NCBI RefSeq assembly: GCF_030758955.1 | Contig: NZ_CP132360.1 | Span: forward strand, 2,362,995-2,426,994 | Length of the DNA: 64,000 nucleotides | Reading direction: 5' to 3' | Source of the DNA: Agrococcus beijingensis | GTDB taxonomy: Bacteria > Actinomycetota > Actinomycetes > Actinomycetales > Microbacteriaceae | Part shown: piece by piece, positions 27,496 through 37,102 of the stretch | Layout: each line of letters begins with the position of its first letter | Numbering within the stretch: the first letter of the stretch is position 1 | Notes under the pieces: generated by a model | The model's database searches: none | What the model was told of the DNA's origin: nothing | Seen by the model: only the letters and a program-made list of their open reading frames with translations | Made by a program: the position numbers and the translations under genes

Positions 27496-29067
27496 ATGAC
27501 GAGCCGCCATCGCGAGATCGAGACGAAGCTCGAGGCGCCCGCGGAGGCGCGCGTGCCGACGCTGGCGGGCACCGGAACGATCGTCGTCGCCGACGAGCCC
27601 GTCGAGCACGACCTCGAGGCGACGTACTTCGACACCGAGGCGCGGGCGCTGGCGGCGGCGGGCATCTCGCTGCGGCGCCGCACGGGCGGCGACGACGCCG
27701 GCTGGCACCTGAAGGTGCCCATCGGCGAGGGCGTGCGCGACGAGCTGCGCGAGCCGCTCGGCCGCGCGACGAAGACCGTGCCGGAGCCGCTGCGCAGCGC
27801 CGTGCACCTGTGGTCGCGCGGCGAGCCGCTGGTGCCGGTCGCTCGGCTGCAGACGCACCGGGCTGTGCATCGTCTTCGCGACGCCGACGGCCGCGTGCTC
27901 GTCGAGATCGCCGACGACGCCGTCGTCGCCCGGTCGCCCGTCGACAGCACCACGACGACCGCATGGTGCGAGTGGGAGGTCGAGGCGGTCGAGGGCGGTC
28001 GCGACGACGTCGACGCGGTCGTGCAGCAGCTGCTCGCCGTGGGCGCGACGCCCGCGGCCTCTGCGTCGAAGCTCGCCCGCGCGCTGGCCGGGGGCACCGC
28101 ACCGCCGGCCCCCGAGCCCGAGCCTGCCCTCGACGCGCAGAGCTCCGCCGAGGACGTGCTGGCGGCCGCGCTCGCCGAGCAGGTCGACGAGCTCCGTCGC
28201 CGAGACCCGCTCGTGCGGCTCGCGGCCGACGGCGCCGTGCACCGGATGCGGGTCGCCTCGCGACGGCTGCGCAGCCTGCTCGCCACCTTCCGGCCGCTGC
28301 TCGACCGCGCGCGGACCGATCCGCTGCGCGACGAGCTGCGCTGGTTCGCCGGTGTGCTCGGCGCGGCCCGCGATGCCGAGGTGCAGTGCGCGCGGCTCGC
28401 CGCGCTCGTCGCCGAGCAGCCGGTCGAGCTGGTCATGGGCGCCGTCGGGCAGCGCATCGACGACGCCCTGCGCGCACGCCACCGGCAGGCGCTCGGTGCG
28501 GCGCACGCCGCGATGCGCTCGGAGCGCTACCTGGCGCTCATGGACGACCTGCAGCGGCTGGCGACCGCGCCGCCGTGGGCGGGTGCGTCGGGCGGCAGCC
28601 CGCAGGATGGGACGGGCGGCAGCCCGCAGGGCGGGTCGGGCGGCAGCCCGCAGGATGCGCTGCGCTCTCGCGTGCGACGTGAGCACCGGCGCACGCGCCG
28701 TCGGGTCGAGGCGGCGACCGCGGCCCCAGCGGCCGAGCGCGACGCGCTGCTCCACGAGGCGCGCAAGGCCGCGAAGCGCGCCCGCTACGCCGCCGAGGCG
28801 CTGGTGCCGGTGGCGGGCCGCGAGGCTCGGCGCGCAGCGAAGGCGGCGAAGCGCGTGCAGCAGGCGCTCGGCGAGCAGCATGACACGGTCGTCGCCCGGT
28901 CGCTGCTGCGCGAGCTGGGCGTGCAGGCGCACCTCGACGGCGACAGCGCGTTCACCTTCGGCCTGCTGCACGCGCGCGAGCACGAGCGCGCCGCGGCGAG
29001 CGAGGCGGCGTTCGAGCGCGCCTGGGCGAGGCTGCGGCGCAAGCGCGTGCGGCGCTGGCTGCAGTGA
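27496..29067 (+). CDS. CYTH-CHAD domain protein
   Basis: 523 residues. An N-terminal CYTH (triphosphate tunnel) domain, about 1-200, has the EIETKLE motif at residues 7-13 and TYFDTEARAL, LRRRTGGDDAGWHLKVP. A C-terminal CHAD helical domain, about 225-520, is rich in conserved His/Arg (VHRMRVASRRLRSLLATF). CHAD binds polyphosphate, and CYTH enzymes hydrolyse triphosphate or polyphosphate, so a phosphate-storage role is likely. A Gly-Ser-Pro-Gln repeat interrupts CHAD near residues 366-389. TAGAAC plus six bases before ATG 27496 suggests leaderless transcription. Confidence 0.92.
   Translation: MTSRHREIETKLEAPAEARVPTLAGTGTIVVADEPVEHDLEATYFDTEARALAAAGISLRRRTGGDDAGWHLKVPIGEGVRDELREPLGRATKTVPEPLRSAVHLWSRGEPLVPVARLQTHRAVHRLRDADGRVLVEIADDAVVARSPVDSTTTTAWCEWEVEAVEGGRDDVDAVVQQLLAVGATPAASASKLARALAGGTAPPAPEPEPALDAQSSAEDVLAAALAEQVDELRRRDPLVRLAADGAVHRMRVASRRLRSLLATFRPLLDRARTDPLRDELRWFAGVLGAARDAEVQCARLAALVAEQPVELVMGAVGQRIDDALRARHRQALGAAHAAMRSERYLALMDDLQRLATAPPWAGASGGSPQDGTGGSPQGGSGGSPQDALRSRVRREHRRTRRRVEAATAAPAAERDALLHEARKAAKRARYAAEALVPVAGREARRAAKAAKRVQQALGEQHDTVVARSLLRELGVQAHLDGDSAFTFGLLHAREHERAAASEAAFERAWARLRRKRVRRWLQ
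28591..28662 (+). repeat. Three-copy 24-base repeat inside the CHAD domain
   Basis: GGCGGCAGCCCGCAGG begins at 28591, 28615 and 28639, a 24-base period coding GGSPQDGT, GGSPQGGS and GGSPQDAL. The repeat keeps frame and lies in a loop between CHAD helices. It looks like a slippage-prone tandem expansion and may vary in copy number between strains. Confidence 0.85.
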
Positions 29068-29091
29068 ACCCGTGCCGCACGACCGGCGGCG

Positions 29092-30462
29092 TCAGCCCAG
29101 CACGACCAGCTTCTTGTTCATGAACTCCTCCATGCCGTGCGGTCCCAGCTCGCGGCCGAAGCCCGAGCGCTTGGTGCCGCCGAAGGGCATGTCGTAGTCC
29201 TCGGCGCCGGCCCCGTTGATCGCGACCATGCCCGAGTCGAGCCGGTCGGCGACGGCGAGCGCGAGCTCCGGGTCGCTGCAGAAGAGGCGCGCGCCGAGCC
29301 CGAACGGGGTGTCGTTGGCGATGCGCACGGCGTCGTCGACGTCCTTCGCCCGATAGACGGTGCCGACCGGGCCGAAGAGCTCCTCGCGGTAGGCCTGCAT
29401 CTCGGCGGTCACGCCGCCCAGCAGCGCGGGGCGCACGCGGGTGTCGCCGGGCTCGCCCACGGCGCCGGCGAGCACCTGCGCGCCCTCGGCGACCGCGGCG
29501 GCCGTCTGCTCGCGCAGCCGATCTGCGGCGGCCTGCGACGACAGCGGCCCGACCAGGGCGTCCTCGTCGTCGGCCTCCCCCACCTCGAGCGCCGCGATCG
29601 CCTCGCCGAGCTTCTGCGAGAAGGCCTCGTAGTGCTCGTCGAGCACGATGAAGCGCTTCGACGCGTTGCACGACTGACCCGAGTTCTCCATCCGGGTCTC
29701 GAGCGCGTTCTGCACCACGGCATCCATGTCGTCTGCCGACAGCACGATGAAGGGGTCGCTGCCGCCGAGCTCGAGCACGACCTTCTTGAGGTGACGCCCG
29801 GCGACCTCGGCGACGGCGGCGCCGGCGCGCTCCGAGCCGGTGAGCGAGACGCCCAGCACACGGCGGTCGGGGATGACGATCTCGGCGATCTGCTCGTTGG
29901 TGGCGAAGATGTTCTCGTAGGCGCCGGCCGGCAGGCCCGCCTCGGCGAGGATCTCGGCGATGACGGTCGCCGACCGCGGGCACTGCGGCGCATGCTTCAG
30001 CAGCACCGTGTTGCCGAGCATGAGGTTCGGGAAGGCGAAGCGCGCGACCTGGTAGTACGGGAAGTTCCAGGGCATGATGCCCAGGATCACGCCCGAGGCC
30101 GACTTGCGGATGCGCGCGTCGACGCCGCAGCGGTTGGCGAGCACCTCGTCGGCGAGGAACTCCTCGGCGTTGTCGGCGAAGTACTGGATGATCTCGGCCG
30201 AGAACTCGGCCTCGGCGACGCCCTGCGCGAGGGGCTTGCCCATCTCGGTGCGGATGATCTCGGCGAGCTCGCGCGAGCGGGCGGTGAACGCTTCGGCGGC
30301 CTTGGTGAGGATCGTCGCGCGCTCGGCCAGCGGCGTCGTGCGCCACGGCTCGTAGGCGGCGTGCGCGCGCTCGATCGCGGCGCGGATCTCGTCGTCGGTC
30401 GCCGTCGGGAACTCCTCGACGACCCGGCCGGTGTAGGGATCGGTGACCCGGTACTCGCTCAC
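29092..30462 (-). CDS. gabD: NAD(P)-dependent succinate-semialdehyde-type aldehyde dehydrogenase
   Basis: 456 residues of the aldehyde dehydrogenase superfamily, shorter form like actinobacterial GabD2/succinate-semialdehyde dehydrogenases. Landmarks are MPWNFPYYQVARFAFPNL, LTGSERAG, catalytic Glu in VVLELGGSDPF and the nucleophilic Cys in ENSGQSCNASKR. The C-terminal DMPFGGTKRSGFGRELG is typical. Oxidation of succinic semialdehyde to succinate fits the products of the hpa operon and of Kgd, but the substrate is inferred. GTG 30462 has GAGGAGG seven bases upstream. Confidence 0.86.
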   Translation of the reverse strand: MSEYRVTDPYTGRVVEEFPTATDDEIRAAIERAHAAYEPWRTTPLAERATILTKAAEAFTARSRELAEIIRTEMGKPLAQGVAEAEFSAEIIQYFADNAEEFLADEVLANRCGVDARIRKSASGVILGIMPWNFPYYQVARFAFPNLMLGNTVLLKHAPQCPRSATVIAEILAEAGLPAGAYENIFATNEQIAEIVIPDRRVLGVSLTGSERAGAAVAEVAGRHLKKVVLELGGSDPFIVLSADDMDAVVQNALETRMENSGQSCNASKRFIVLDEHYEAFSQKLGEAIAALEVGEADDEDALVGPLSSQAAADRLREQTAAAVAEGAQVLAGAVGEPGDTRVRPALLGGVTAEMQAYREELFGPVGTVYRAKDVDDAVRIANDTPFGLGARLFCSDPELALAVADRLDSGMVAINGAGAEDYDMPFGGTKRSGFGRELGPHGMEEFMNKKLVVLG

Positions 30463-30545
30463 GCACTGCCTCCTCGCAGATCTGACGAAGCCCAGCGTAG
30501 TGCGGGCGAGCGAGAGGGCTCTCACAGCGTGCGACTCGCTACCGA

Positions 30546-30916
30546 TGGTGGAGATGGGGGGAATCGAACCCCCGTCCAACGCTCATATCGTGCGGATTCT
30601 CCGGGTGCAGCTCAGGGGTGGCGTTCTGCTCGGCTCCGACCTTTGTCCTGAGCACCTAGGTCGACGAGCCCAGTCACAGTTCAAGTCCCGCGATGCCCTG
30701 TGACGCAGCATCGCAGCAATCCCTCAAGATGACGCCAGGGTCCGGAACGAGGGCCTCTCCGGTCTGACGGACTTCAGGCTCGCTTAAGCAGCGAGGGCGA
30801 AGTCGGTGCGCTTTGCGTTGGCACCTATGGGTTTGCAGGGAGCGTTCAAGAGATAACCCTGCATCCTCTACCCGCTTCCCGCAGCAACCGAGACGTTGTC
30901 GAAACCGATCATCCCC
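30546..30916 (-). ncRNA. ssrA: Transfer-messenger RNA (tmRNA)
   Basis: A 371-base RNA. Its 5' end GGGGATGATCGGTTTCGACA (from 30916) and its 3' end with a T-arm GGTTCGATTCC, acceptor CCCATCTCCA and encoded CCA (to 30546) fit the tRNA-like half. The mRNA-like part (30822-30784) encodes ANAKRTDFALAA followed by TAA, a normal actinobacterial degradation tag ending in ALAA. It rescues stalled ribosomes together with SmpB, whose gene lies upstream at 32163-32639. A TTGACA (30953-30948) stands 32 bases before the mature 5' end. Confidence 0.97.
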
Positions 30917-31043
30917 GTGCTGGGTGGCGAGTCGCACGCTGTGGAGTTGTCAATCCGGATGCCTCCGGCGGTCTGGCGAGGCCAGCCCACCATGGTACAT
31001 CGAAGGAGGGCGCTGCGGCAACACGCGCAGGATCCCCTGCGGC

Positions 31044-32072
<1,029 letters not shown>

Positions 32073-32162
32073 GTCGCCTTCCTCCGGGCGGTCCTGGGTG
32101 AACCCCGCCGGCATCGTCCATTCAATCGGTCGGGATGCTCGATTGTCGAACGGGGGCGAGCG

Positions 32163-32639
32163 TCAGTCGCCCAGGCGGTTCTTCGTGCGCATGGCGCGCT
32201 CGGCCTCGCGCTTGTCCTGCCGCTCGCGGAGCGCCTGGCGCTTGTCGTACTCCTTCTTGCCCTTCGCGATGGCCAGCTCGACCTTGGCGCGGCCGTCGGA
32301 GAAGTAGAGCGAGAGGGGCACGAGCGTGTAGCCGCCCTGCGAGACCTTGGCGGCCAGCTTCTCGATCTCGTCCTTGTGCAGCAGCAGCTTGCGCTTGCGG
32401 CGCGGCGGGTGGTTGGTCCAGGTGCCCTGGCCGTACTCGGGGATGTGCACGGCGTCGAGCCACGCCTCTCCCCTGTCGACGTAGGCGTAGCCGTCGACGA
32501 GCGATGCCCGGCCCGCGCGCAGCGACTTCACCTCGGTGCCCGTCAGCACCAGACCCGCCTCGACGCGATCCTCGATCGTGTAGTCGTGGCGCGCCTTGCG
32601 GTTCTGCGCCACGACCTTCTGGCCCTGTTCGCGCGGCAT
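32163..32639 (-). CDS. smpB: SsrA-binding protein SmpB
   Basis: 158 residues. Binds the tRNA-like domain of tmRNA and takes it to stalled ribosomes. The OB-fold core is recognisable: [56 protein letters not shown], and the basic C-terminal tail [15 protein letters not shown] that becomes helical in the decoding site. It lies 65 bases after ftsX on the same strand and upstream of pfkA and ssrA. Confidence 0.96.
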   Translation of the reverse strand: MPREQGQKVVAQNRKARHDYTIEDRVEAGLVLTGTEVKSLRAGRASLVDGYAYVDRGEAWLDAVHIPEYGQGTWTNHPPRRKRKLLLHKDEIEKLAAKVSQGGYTLVPLSLYFSDGRAKVELAIAKGKKEYDKRQALRERQDKREAERAMRTKNRLGD

Positions 32640-32703
32640 GGCTCGCTCCCGTGTTCCTGCGCCCGACCGTCGGGCAGCCGCCCAGTCTAGCGTGCGGCGC
32701 GGG

Positions 32704-33618
32704 CTAGATCTTCAGGTACCTGCGGATCGCGACCGCGGCGGCGACGCCGGCGAAGAGCACACCGATCCCCACGAGCACCGGCGCGACCACGAGCGCGTCG
32801 TCGATGTTGACGATCGCGATCGTCTGCAGCATCGGCGCCACGTAGCCCTGCAGGAAGAAGTGCACGACCGCGATCACCGATCCGGCCGACAGCACGGCGC
32901 CGATGAGCGCCGCGACGATGCCCTCGATGATGAAGGGCGTCTGGATGAACCGGTTCGACGCGCCGACCAGGCGCATGATGCCGAGCTCCCGCTTCCGCGA
33001 GAACGCCGACAGCCTGATCGTGGTCGAGATGAGCAGCACCGCCGCGACGAGCATCAGCACGGCCACGCCGATCGCCGCGAGGCTCGCGGTGTTGAGCACC
33101 TGGAAGATCGGCTCGAGCAGCGCCCGTTGATCGCGCACCTCCAGCACCCCCGGCAGGGCGCCCGTCGCCTCCCTGATCAGGTCGGCGTCCTGCGGCGCGG
33201 TCGGGCGCACCCAGAGCGCCTCGTTCATGGTCTCGGGGCTGGCGAACTCGGCGCTCGAGGTGCCGCCGAACTGGTCCATGAAGTTCTGGTAGGCGAGCTG
33301 GCGATCCTCGAACTCGACGTTCGCGACGTAGGGCGCGATCGCCCCGCCCTCGAGCGTGTCGCGCACCGCCTGCACCTGCTCGGCGGTCGCGGCGGTCTGC
33401 GTGCAGGTGGCGGTCGAGTCGACCGGGCCGCAGAAGTAGATGCCGACCTGGGCGCGGTCGTACCAGAAGCCCTTCATCTGGTTGATCTGCAGCTGCAGCA
33501 GGATCGCGGCGCCGACGAACGACAGCGAGATGAAGGTGACGAGCACGACCGAGACGACGACCGACATGTTGCGGCGCAGGCCGTTCCAGACCTCCTGCGC
33601 GATCAGCTGCAGCCTCAT
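32704..33618 (-). CDS. ftsX: Cell division protein FtsX
   Basis: 304 residues: a short cytoplasmic start ([17 protein letters not shown]), transmembrane helix at about 20-45, a large extracellular domain (about 50-170) containing the pair of Cys in [11 protein letters not shown], then three more helices (about 175-300). FtsX with FtsE transmits a signal to peptidoglycan hydrolases during division. It starts within ATGA overlapping ftsE and is clearly co-translated with it. Confidence 0.95.
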   Translation of the reverse strand: MRLQLIAQEVWNGLRRNMSVVVSVVLVTFISLSFVGAAILLQLQINQMKGFWYDRAQVGIYFCGPVDSTATCTQTAATAEQVQAVRDTLEGGAIAPYVANVEFEDRQLAYQNFMDQFGGTSSAEFASPETMNEALWVRPTAPQDADLIREATGALPGVLEVRDQRALLEPIFQVLNTASLAAIGVAVLMLVAAVLLISTTIRLSAFSRKRELGIMRLVGASNRFIQTPFIIEGIVAALIGAVLSAGSVIAVVHFFLQGYVAPMLQTIAIVNIDDALVVAPVLVGIGVLFAGVAAAVAIRRYLKI

Positions 33619-34382
33619 GCGCGCTCCTCCTCGAGGGCGGCCGCGGCGGCCGCCGAGCCGCCGGGCTCGTGGACGAGCGGGTCGTTGCCGTCGTCGAGGT
33701 GCCGGCGGTAGCCGCCGTGCTGCTCGTCGCGCATGATGACGCCCGCGTCGAGCTCGACGACTCGCTGCTGCATCGAGTCGACGATCGACGCCTCGTGCGT
33801 CGCCATCACGACCGTGGTGCCGCCCTCGTTGATGCGGGCGAGCAGCGCCATGATGCCGGCGCTGGTCGAGGGGTCGAGGTTGCCGGTGGGCTCGTCGGCG
33901 AGCAGGATCGGCGGCCGGTTGACGACCGCGCGCGCGATCGCGACGCGCTGCTGCTCGCCGCCCGAGAGCTCGTGCGGCAGCCGGCTCGCCTTGCCGGCGA
34001 GGCCGACGATCTTGAGCACGTCGGGCACGGCCTCCGAGATGAAGCCGCGGCTCTTGCCGATCACCTGCAGCGTGAAGGCGACGTTCTCGTAGACCGTCTT
34101 GTTGTTCAGCAGCCGGAAGTCCTGGAACACCACGCCCAGGTTGCGGCGGAAGAACGGCACGCGGCGGTTCGGCAGCGCCTTCAGCCGCTGGCCGAGCACG
34201 TGCACCTCGCCGCTGCTGGGGGTCTCCTCCCGGAGCACCATGCGGATGAGCGTGGACTTGCCGGAGCCGGAGGCGCCGACGAGGAACACGAACTCGCCCT
34301 TGAGGATCTCGAGCGAGATGCCGTCGAGGGCGGGGCGAGCCTTGCGGGAGTAGGTCTTCGAGACCTCGTCGAACCTGATCAT
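33615..34382 (-). CDS. ftsE: Cell division ATP-binding protein FtsE
   Basis: 255 residues, an ABC ATPase. Walker [10 protein letters not shown], signature [14 protein letters not shown], Walker [13 protein letters not shown], and H-loop MATHEA. The family normally ends near residue 225; here a low-complexity tail ([22 protein letters not shown], then an alanine run) adds about 30 residues, as in several actinobacteria. It is followed by ftsX with a four-base overlap. The gene before it is an HpaB-like oxygenase, only 12 bases away, instead of the usual prfB. Confidence 0.95.
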   Translation of the reverse strand: MIRFDEVSKTYSRKARPALDGISLEILKGEFVFLVGASGSGKSTLIRMVLREETPSSGEVHVLGQRLKALPNRRVPFFRRNLGVVFQDFRLLNNKTVYENVAFTLQVIGKSRGFISEAVPDVLKIVGLAGKASRLPHELSGGEQQRVAIARAVVNRPPILLADEPTGNLDPSTSAGIMALLARINEGGTTVVMATHEASIVDSMQQRVVELDAGVIMRDEQHGGYRRHLDDGNDPLVHEPGGSAAAAAALEEERA

Positions 34383-34394
34383 GACTGGTCGAGG

Positions 34395-35858
34395 CTACGC
34401 GCGGATGCGGTCTGCGGTCGGGTGCGTCGTCGGCGCGGCGTCACTCCCGTGCCGCCGAGCCTGCCACTCGGCGATGCGCCCGGTGGCCCGTGCGAGGCCG
34501 AGCACGCCGACGTGGGTGCGCTCGGGCTGGCCCCAGTAGCTGCGCTCGTAGAGCTCGTGGCGCGCGCCGAAGCCGGTGCCGATCGCATCCCACAGCTCGC
34601 CGACGACCTCGAGCCGCTCGCGCGCATCCGCCCCGTTCGATCCGCGCAGCAGCGGCTCCAGCCCGGCGAGCTCGTCGCTGCCGAGCGCGCCCTGTGGCAC
34701 CGGCAGGTGCGCGAGCGCCGACGACAGCACGGTCTCGAGCGAGACGCGCATGCGCGAGTAGGCGTCGGGCGCGAGCGCCGAGAACGCCATCGCCGAGTCG
34801 ATGCCGGGCAGCACCGAGTCGCCCGAGGGCACGGCCTGCTCGATCATCGCGTCGCGCAGCCCGGCGACGGTGTGGCGGAAGGCGATCAGCTCGCCGAGCG
34901 CCGCCTGCGTGCCGCGCCGCTCCTCGGTGCCCATGATCTCGACGGCGCGCACGGCGAGACCGGCCACGTGCTCGAGCTTCGCCTCGAGCCGGGTGGCCGC
35001 CTGGAAGGCGAGCCGGGCGTTCCAGCCGACGGCGCCGCGGTTGTAGGCGAGCATCGTCTCGGCGTCGTGGATCAGCACGTCGTCCCAGGCGATCAGCACG
35101 TCGTCGAAGACGACCAGCGCGTCGTGCTCCTGGAACCGGCTCGCGAGCGGCTGGTCGGCGCGGAAGGGCGTGCCGCGCGTGAAGATGCGGAGCCCAGAGG
35201 TCGCGACGGGCACGGAGGCCGCGATCGCGAACCCGTCGGTCTGCACCTCGCCGCCGAAGTGCGACACGAGCAGCCGCTGCGCCGTCGCGGCGCCGGTCAC
35301 GACCGCCTTCGCGCCGCGCACCACGAGCCCCGCGTCGGTCTCGCGCACGACGTGGAGGAACACATCCCCCACCTCGTCGGGCGGCAGCTCGCGGTCGACG
35401 GGCGGGTTCACGAGCGCCTGCGCGTAGTGCGTCACGTCGCGCTGGTCGCGGGCGAGCGCGGCCCGCACGTTGCCCTCGAAGCGGCCGAAGAACGGCGCGT
35501 GCGCGGCCATCGAGGTGATGACGCAGGCCATGAACTCGGGGGTGCGGCCGAGCCAGCCGTTCGTCTGCCGCTGCCAGGCGCGGATCGCCTCGCGCTGGCC
35601 GCGCAGGTCGTCGGCGCTCTGCGGCACCGCCCAGAACCGGTGCGTGACCCCCGTGCCATCCGCGGTGGGGGCGAGCAGCGCATCCGCCGTGCCGTCCTCG
35701 GCGTGCAGCGAGTCGTAGAGCGACGCGATGGCGGATGCGGTGCCCGAGAAGGCGGGATGCTCGGCCACGCGCGCCACGCGCTCGCCGTCGTGGATGACGA
35801 CGCGGCCGTCGTCGAGGCTCGCGAGGTAGTCGCTGCCGGTCTGGGGCCGAGTCGCCAC
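34395..35858 (-). CDS. 4-hydroxyphenylacetate 3-monooxygenase oxygenase-component family protein
   Basis: 487 residues of the HpaB/PvcC/TftD family of FADH2-using flavin oxygenases. Matching segments include TGSDYLASLDDGRVVIHDGERV at the start, GRTPEFMACVITSMA, LPPDEVGDVFLHVVRETDAG and YNRGAVGWNARLAFQAATRLEAKLEHV. It would hydroxylate a phenol ortho to the existing hydroxyl with reduced flavin from a separate reductase; none is adjacent. 4-Hydroxyphenylacetate is a reasonable substrate given the hpa operon at 44-51 kb, but other phenols are possible. It lies eight bases after prfB and twelve before ftsE, so it shares their transcript. Confidence 0.85.
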   Translation of the reverse strand: MATRPQTGSDYLASLDDGRVVIHDGERVARVAEHPAFSGTASAIASLYDSLHAEDGTADALLAPTADGTGVTHRFWAVPQSADDLRGQREAIRAWQRQTNGWLGRTPEFMACVITSMAAHAPFFGRFEGNVRAALARDQRDVTHYAQALVNPPVDRELPPDEVGDVFLHVVRETDAGLVVRGAKAVVTGAATAQRLLVSHFGGEVQTDGFAIAASVPVATSGLRIFTRGTPFRADQPLASRFQEHDALVVFDDVLIAWDDVLIHDAETMLAYNRGAVGWNARLAFQAATRLEAKLEHVAGLAVRAVEIMGTEERRGTQAALGELIAFRHTVAGLRDAMIEQAVPSGDSVLPGIDSAMAFSALAPDAYSRMRVSLETVLSSALAHLPVPQGALGSDELAGLEPLLRGSNGADARERLEVVGELWDAIGTGFGARHELYERSYWGQPERTHVGVLGLARATGRIAEWQARRHGSDAAPTTHPTADRIRA

Positions 35859-35865
35859 GGTGCTC

Positions 35866-36984
35866 CTAGTCGTCGCCCTCGAGCTGCTGCTGCTTGCGCC
35901 AGCGGATGCCGGCGGCGATGAAGCCGTCGAGGTCGCCGTCGAAGACGGCCGAGGGGTTGTTGACCTCGTGCGAGGTGCGGAGATCCTTGACCATCTGGTA
36001 CGGCGCGAGCACGTAGGAGCGCATCTGGTCGCCCCAGCTGGCGGAGATGTTGCCGGCCAGCTCCTTCTTGCGGGCGGCCTCCTCCTCGCGCTGCAGCAGC
36101 ATCAGGCGGCTCTGCAGCACGCGCATGGCGGCGGCGCGGTTCTGGATCTGGCTCTTCTCGTTCTGCATCGAGACGACCGTGCCGGTCGGGATGTGCGTGA
36201 TGCGCACCGCCGAGTCGGTGGTGTTGACGCTCTGGCCGCCGGGGCCCGACGAGCGGAACACGTCGACGCGGATGTCGCCCTCGGGCACCTCGACCTCGTC
36301 GACCTGCTCGAACAGCGGCACCACCTCGACGGCGGCGAACGACGTCTGGCGCTTGCCGGCGGCGCCGAAGGGGCTCATGCGCACGAGGCGGTGCGTGCCG
36401 GCCTCGACCGACATGTTGCCGAACGCGTAGGGCGCGCCGATCTCGAACGACGCCGACTTGATGCCGGCCTCCTCGGCGTAGCTCGTCTCGTAGACGGTGA
36501 CGGGCATGCCGTGCTGCTCGGCGTACCGCAGGTACATGCGCAGCAGCATCTCGGCGAAGTCGGATGCGTCGACGCCGCCCGCGCCGGCACGGATCGTCAC
36601 GACCGCCGGCAGCGGGTCGAACTCGCCGTCGAGGAGTGTCTGGATCTCCATGTCGGCGACCAGCCTCTGCAGGCTCGCGAGCTCCTTCTTCGCCTCGTTC
36701 TGGGTCGCCTCGTCGCCCTCCTCGTTCGCCATCTCGACGAGCACCTCGAGGTCATCGATGCGCGCCTCGGCCTCGGTGAGCCGGCGCAGGTCGGTCTGCG
36801 CGTGGCTCAGCTGGCTGGTGATCTTCTGGGCGGCGTCGGGGTCGTCCCAGAGGTCGGGCACGCCGGCGGCTGCGGAGAGCCGCTCGATGTCGGCGGCGAT
36901 CTTCTCGACGTCAGCCACCGCCTTGATGTCGGAGAACGTGGAGCGGAGGGCGGCGATGTCGCCGGCGATGTCGAGATCGGCCAT
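35866..36984 (-). CDS. prfB: Peptide chain release factor 2
   Basis: 372 residues. Releases peptides at UGA and UAA. The SPF tripeptide that reads the stop codon is in [15 protein letters not shown], and GGQ is in [20 protein letters not shown]. The reading frame is continuous, with no TGA/frameshift site near codon 26, as is usual in actinobacteria. On the minus strand TAGGCT (36999-36994) stands nine bases before ATG, leaving almost no leader. A 13-base-pair hairpin lies further upstream. Confidence 0.96.
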   Translation of the reverse strand: MADLDIAGDIAALRSTFSDIKAVADVEKIAADIERLSAAAGVPDLWDDPDAAQKITSQLSHAQTDLRRLTEAEARIDDLEVLVEMANEEGDEATQNEAKKELASLQRLVADMEIQTLLDGEFDPLPAVVTIRAGAGGVDASDFAEMLLRMYLRYAEQHGMPVTVYETSYAEEAGIKSASFEIGAPYAFGNMSVEAGTHRLVRMSPFGAAGKRQTSFAAVEVVPLFEQVDEVEVPEGDIRVDVFRSSGPGGQSVNTTDSAVRITHIPTGTVVSMQNEKSQIQNRAAAMRVLQSRLMLLQREEEAARKKELAGNISASWGDQMRSYVLAPYQMVKDLRTSHEVNNPSAVFDGDLDGFIAAGIRWRKQQQLEGDD

Positions 36985-37016
36985 GATCCCCCCAGCCTAC
37001 CGACCGGGCCGGGCCT

Positions 37017-37045
37017 GCGGATGCGGCCGAGCCGGCCGCATCCGC
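37017..37045. repeat. Perfect 13-bp inverted repeat in the prfB/MFS divergent region
   Basis: GCGGATGCGGCCG (37017-37029) pairs exactly with 37033-37045 around an AGC loop. Each arm carries one copy of the abundant word GGATGCG. It is upstream of both divergent genes and so is not a terminator for either. It could be an operator, a cruciform, or a barrier between two opposite promoters. Confidence 0.6.
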
Positions 37046-37050
37046 CTCTG

Positions 37051-37092
37051 CTCATTCGCCCCTGCTCATTCGCCCCTGGTCATTCGCCGTAG
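37051..37092 (+). repeat. Three tandem 14-base units before the MFS start
   Basis: CTCATTCGCCCCTG occurs at 37051-37064 and 37065-37078 and, with three changes, at 37079-37092. It covers the likely promoter of the following MFS gene, whose TAGTGT box (37090-37095) begins at the end of the third unit. Copy-number change would alter promoter spacing. Confidence 0.7.
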
Positions 37093-37102
37093 TGTCGTGC
37101 GC

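Noticed and set aside
30546..30916. Small protein frames within the tmRNA region
   Set aside because: The sequence is explained by tmRNA with intact ends and tag peptide.
30917..31043. Strong ssrA promoter
   Set aside because: TTGACA is at a suitable distance (30953-30948), but the expected -10 reads TCGCCA, so only the -35 is noted within the ssrA entry.
35866..36984. Programmed frameshift in prfB
   Set aside because: The frame is continuous from ATG with no in-frame TGA near codon 26, so the E. coli-type frameshift is absent.
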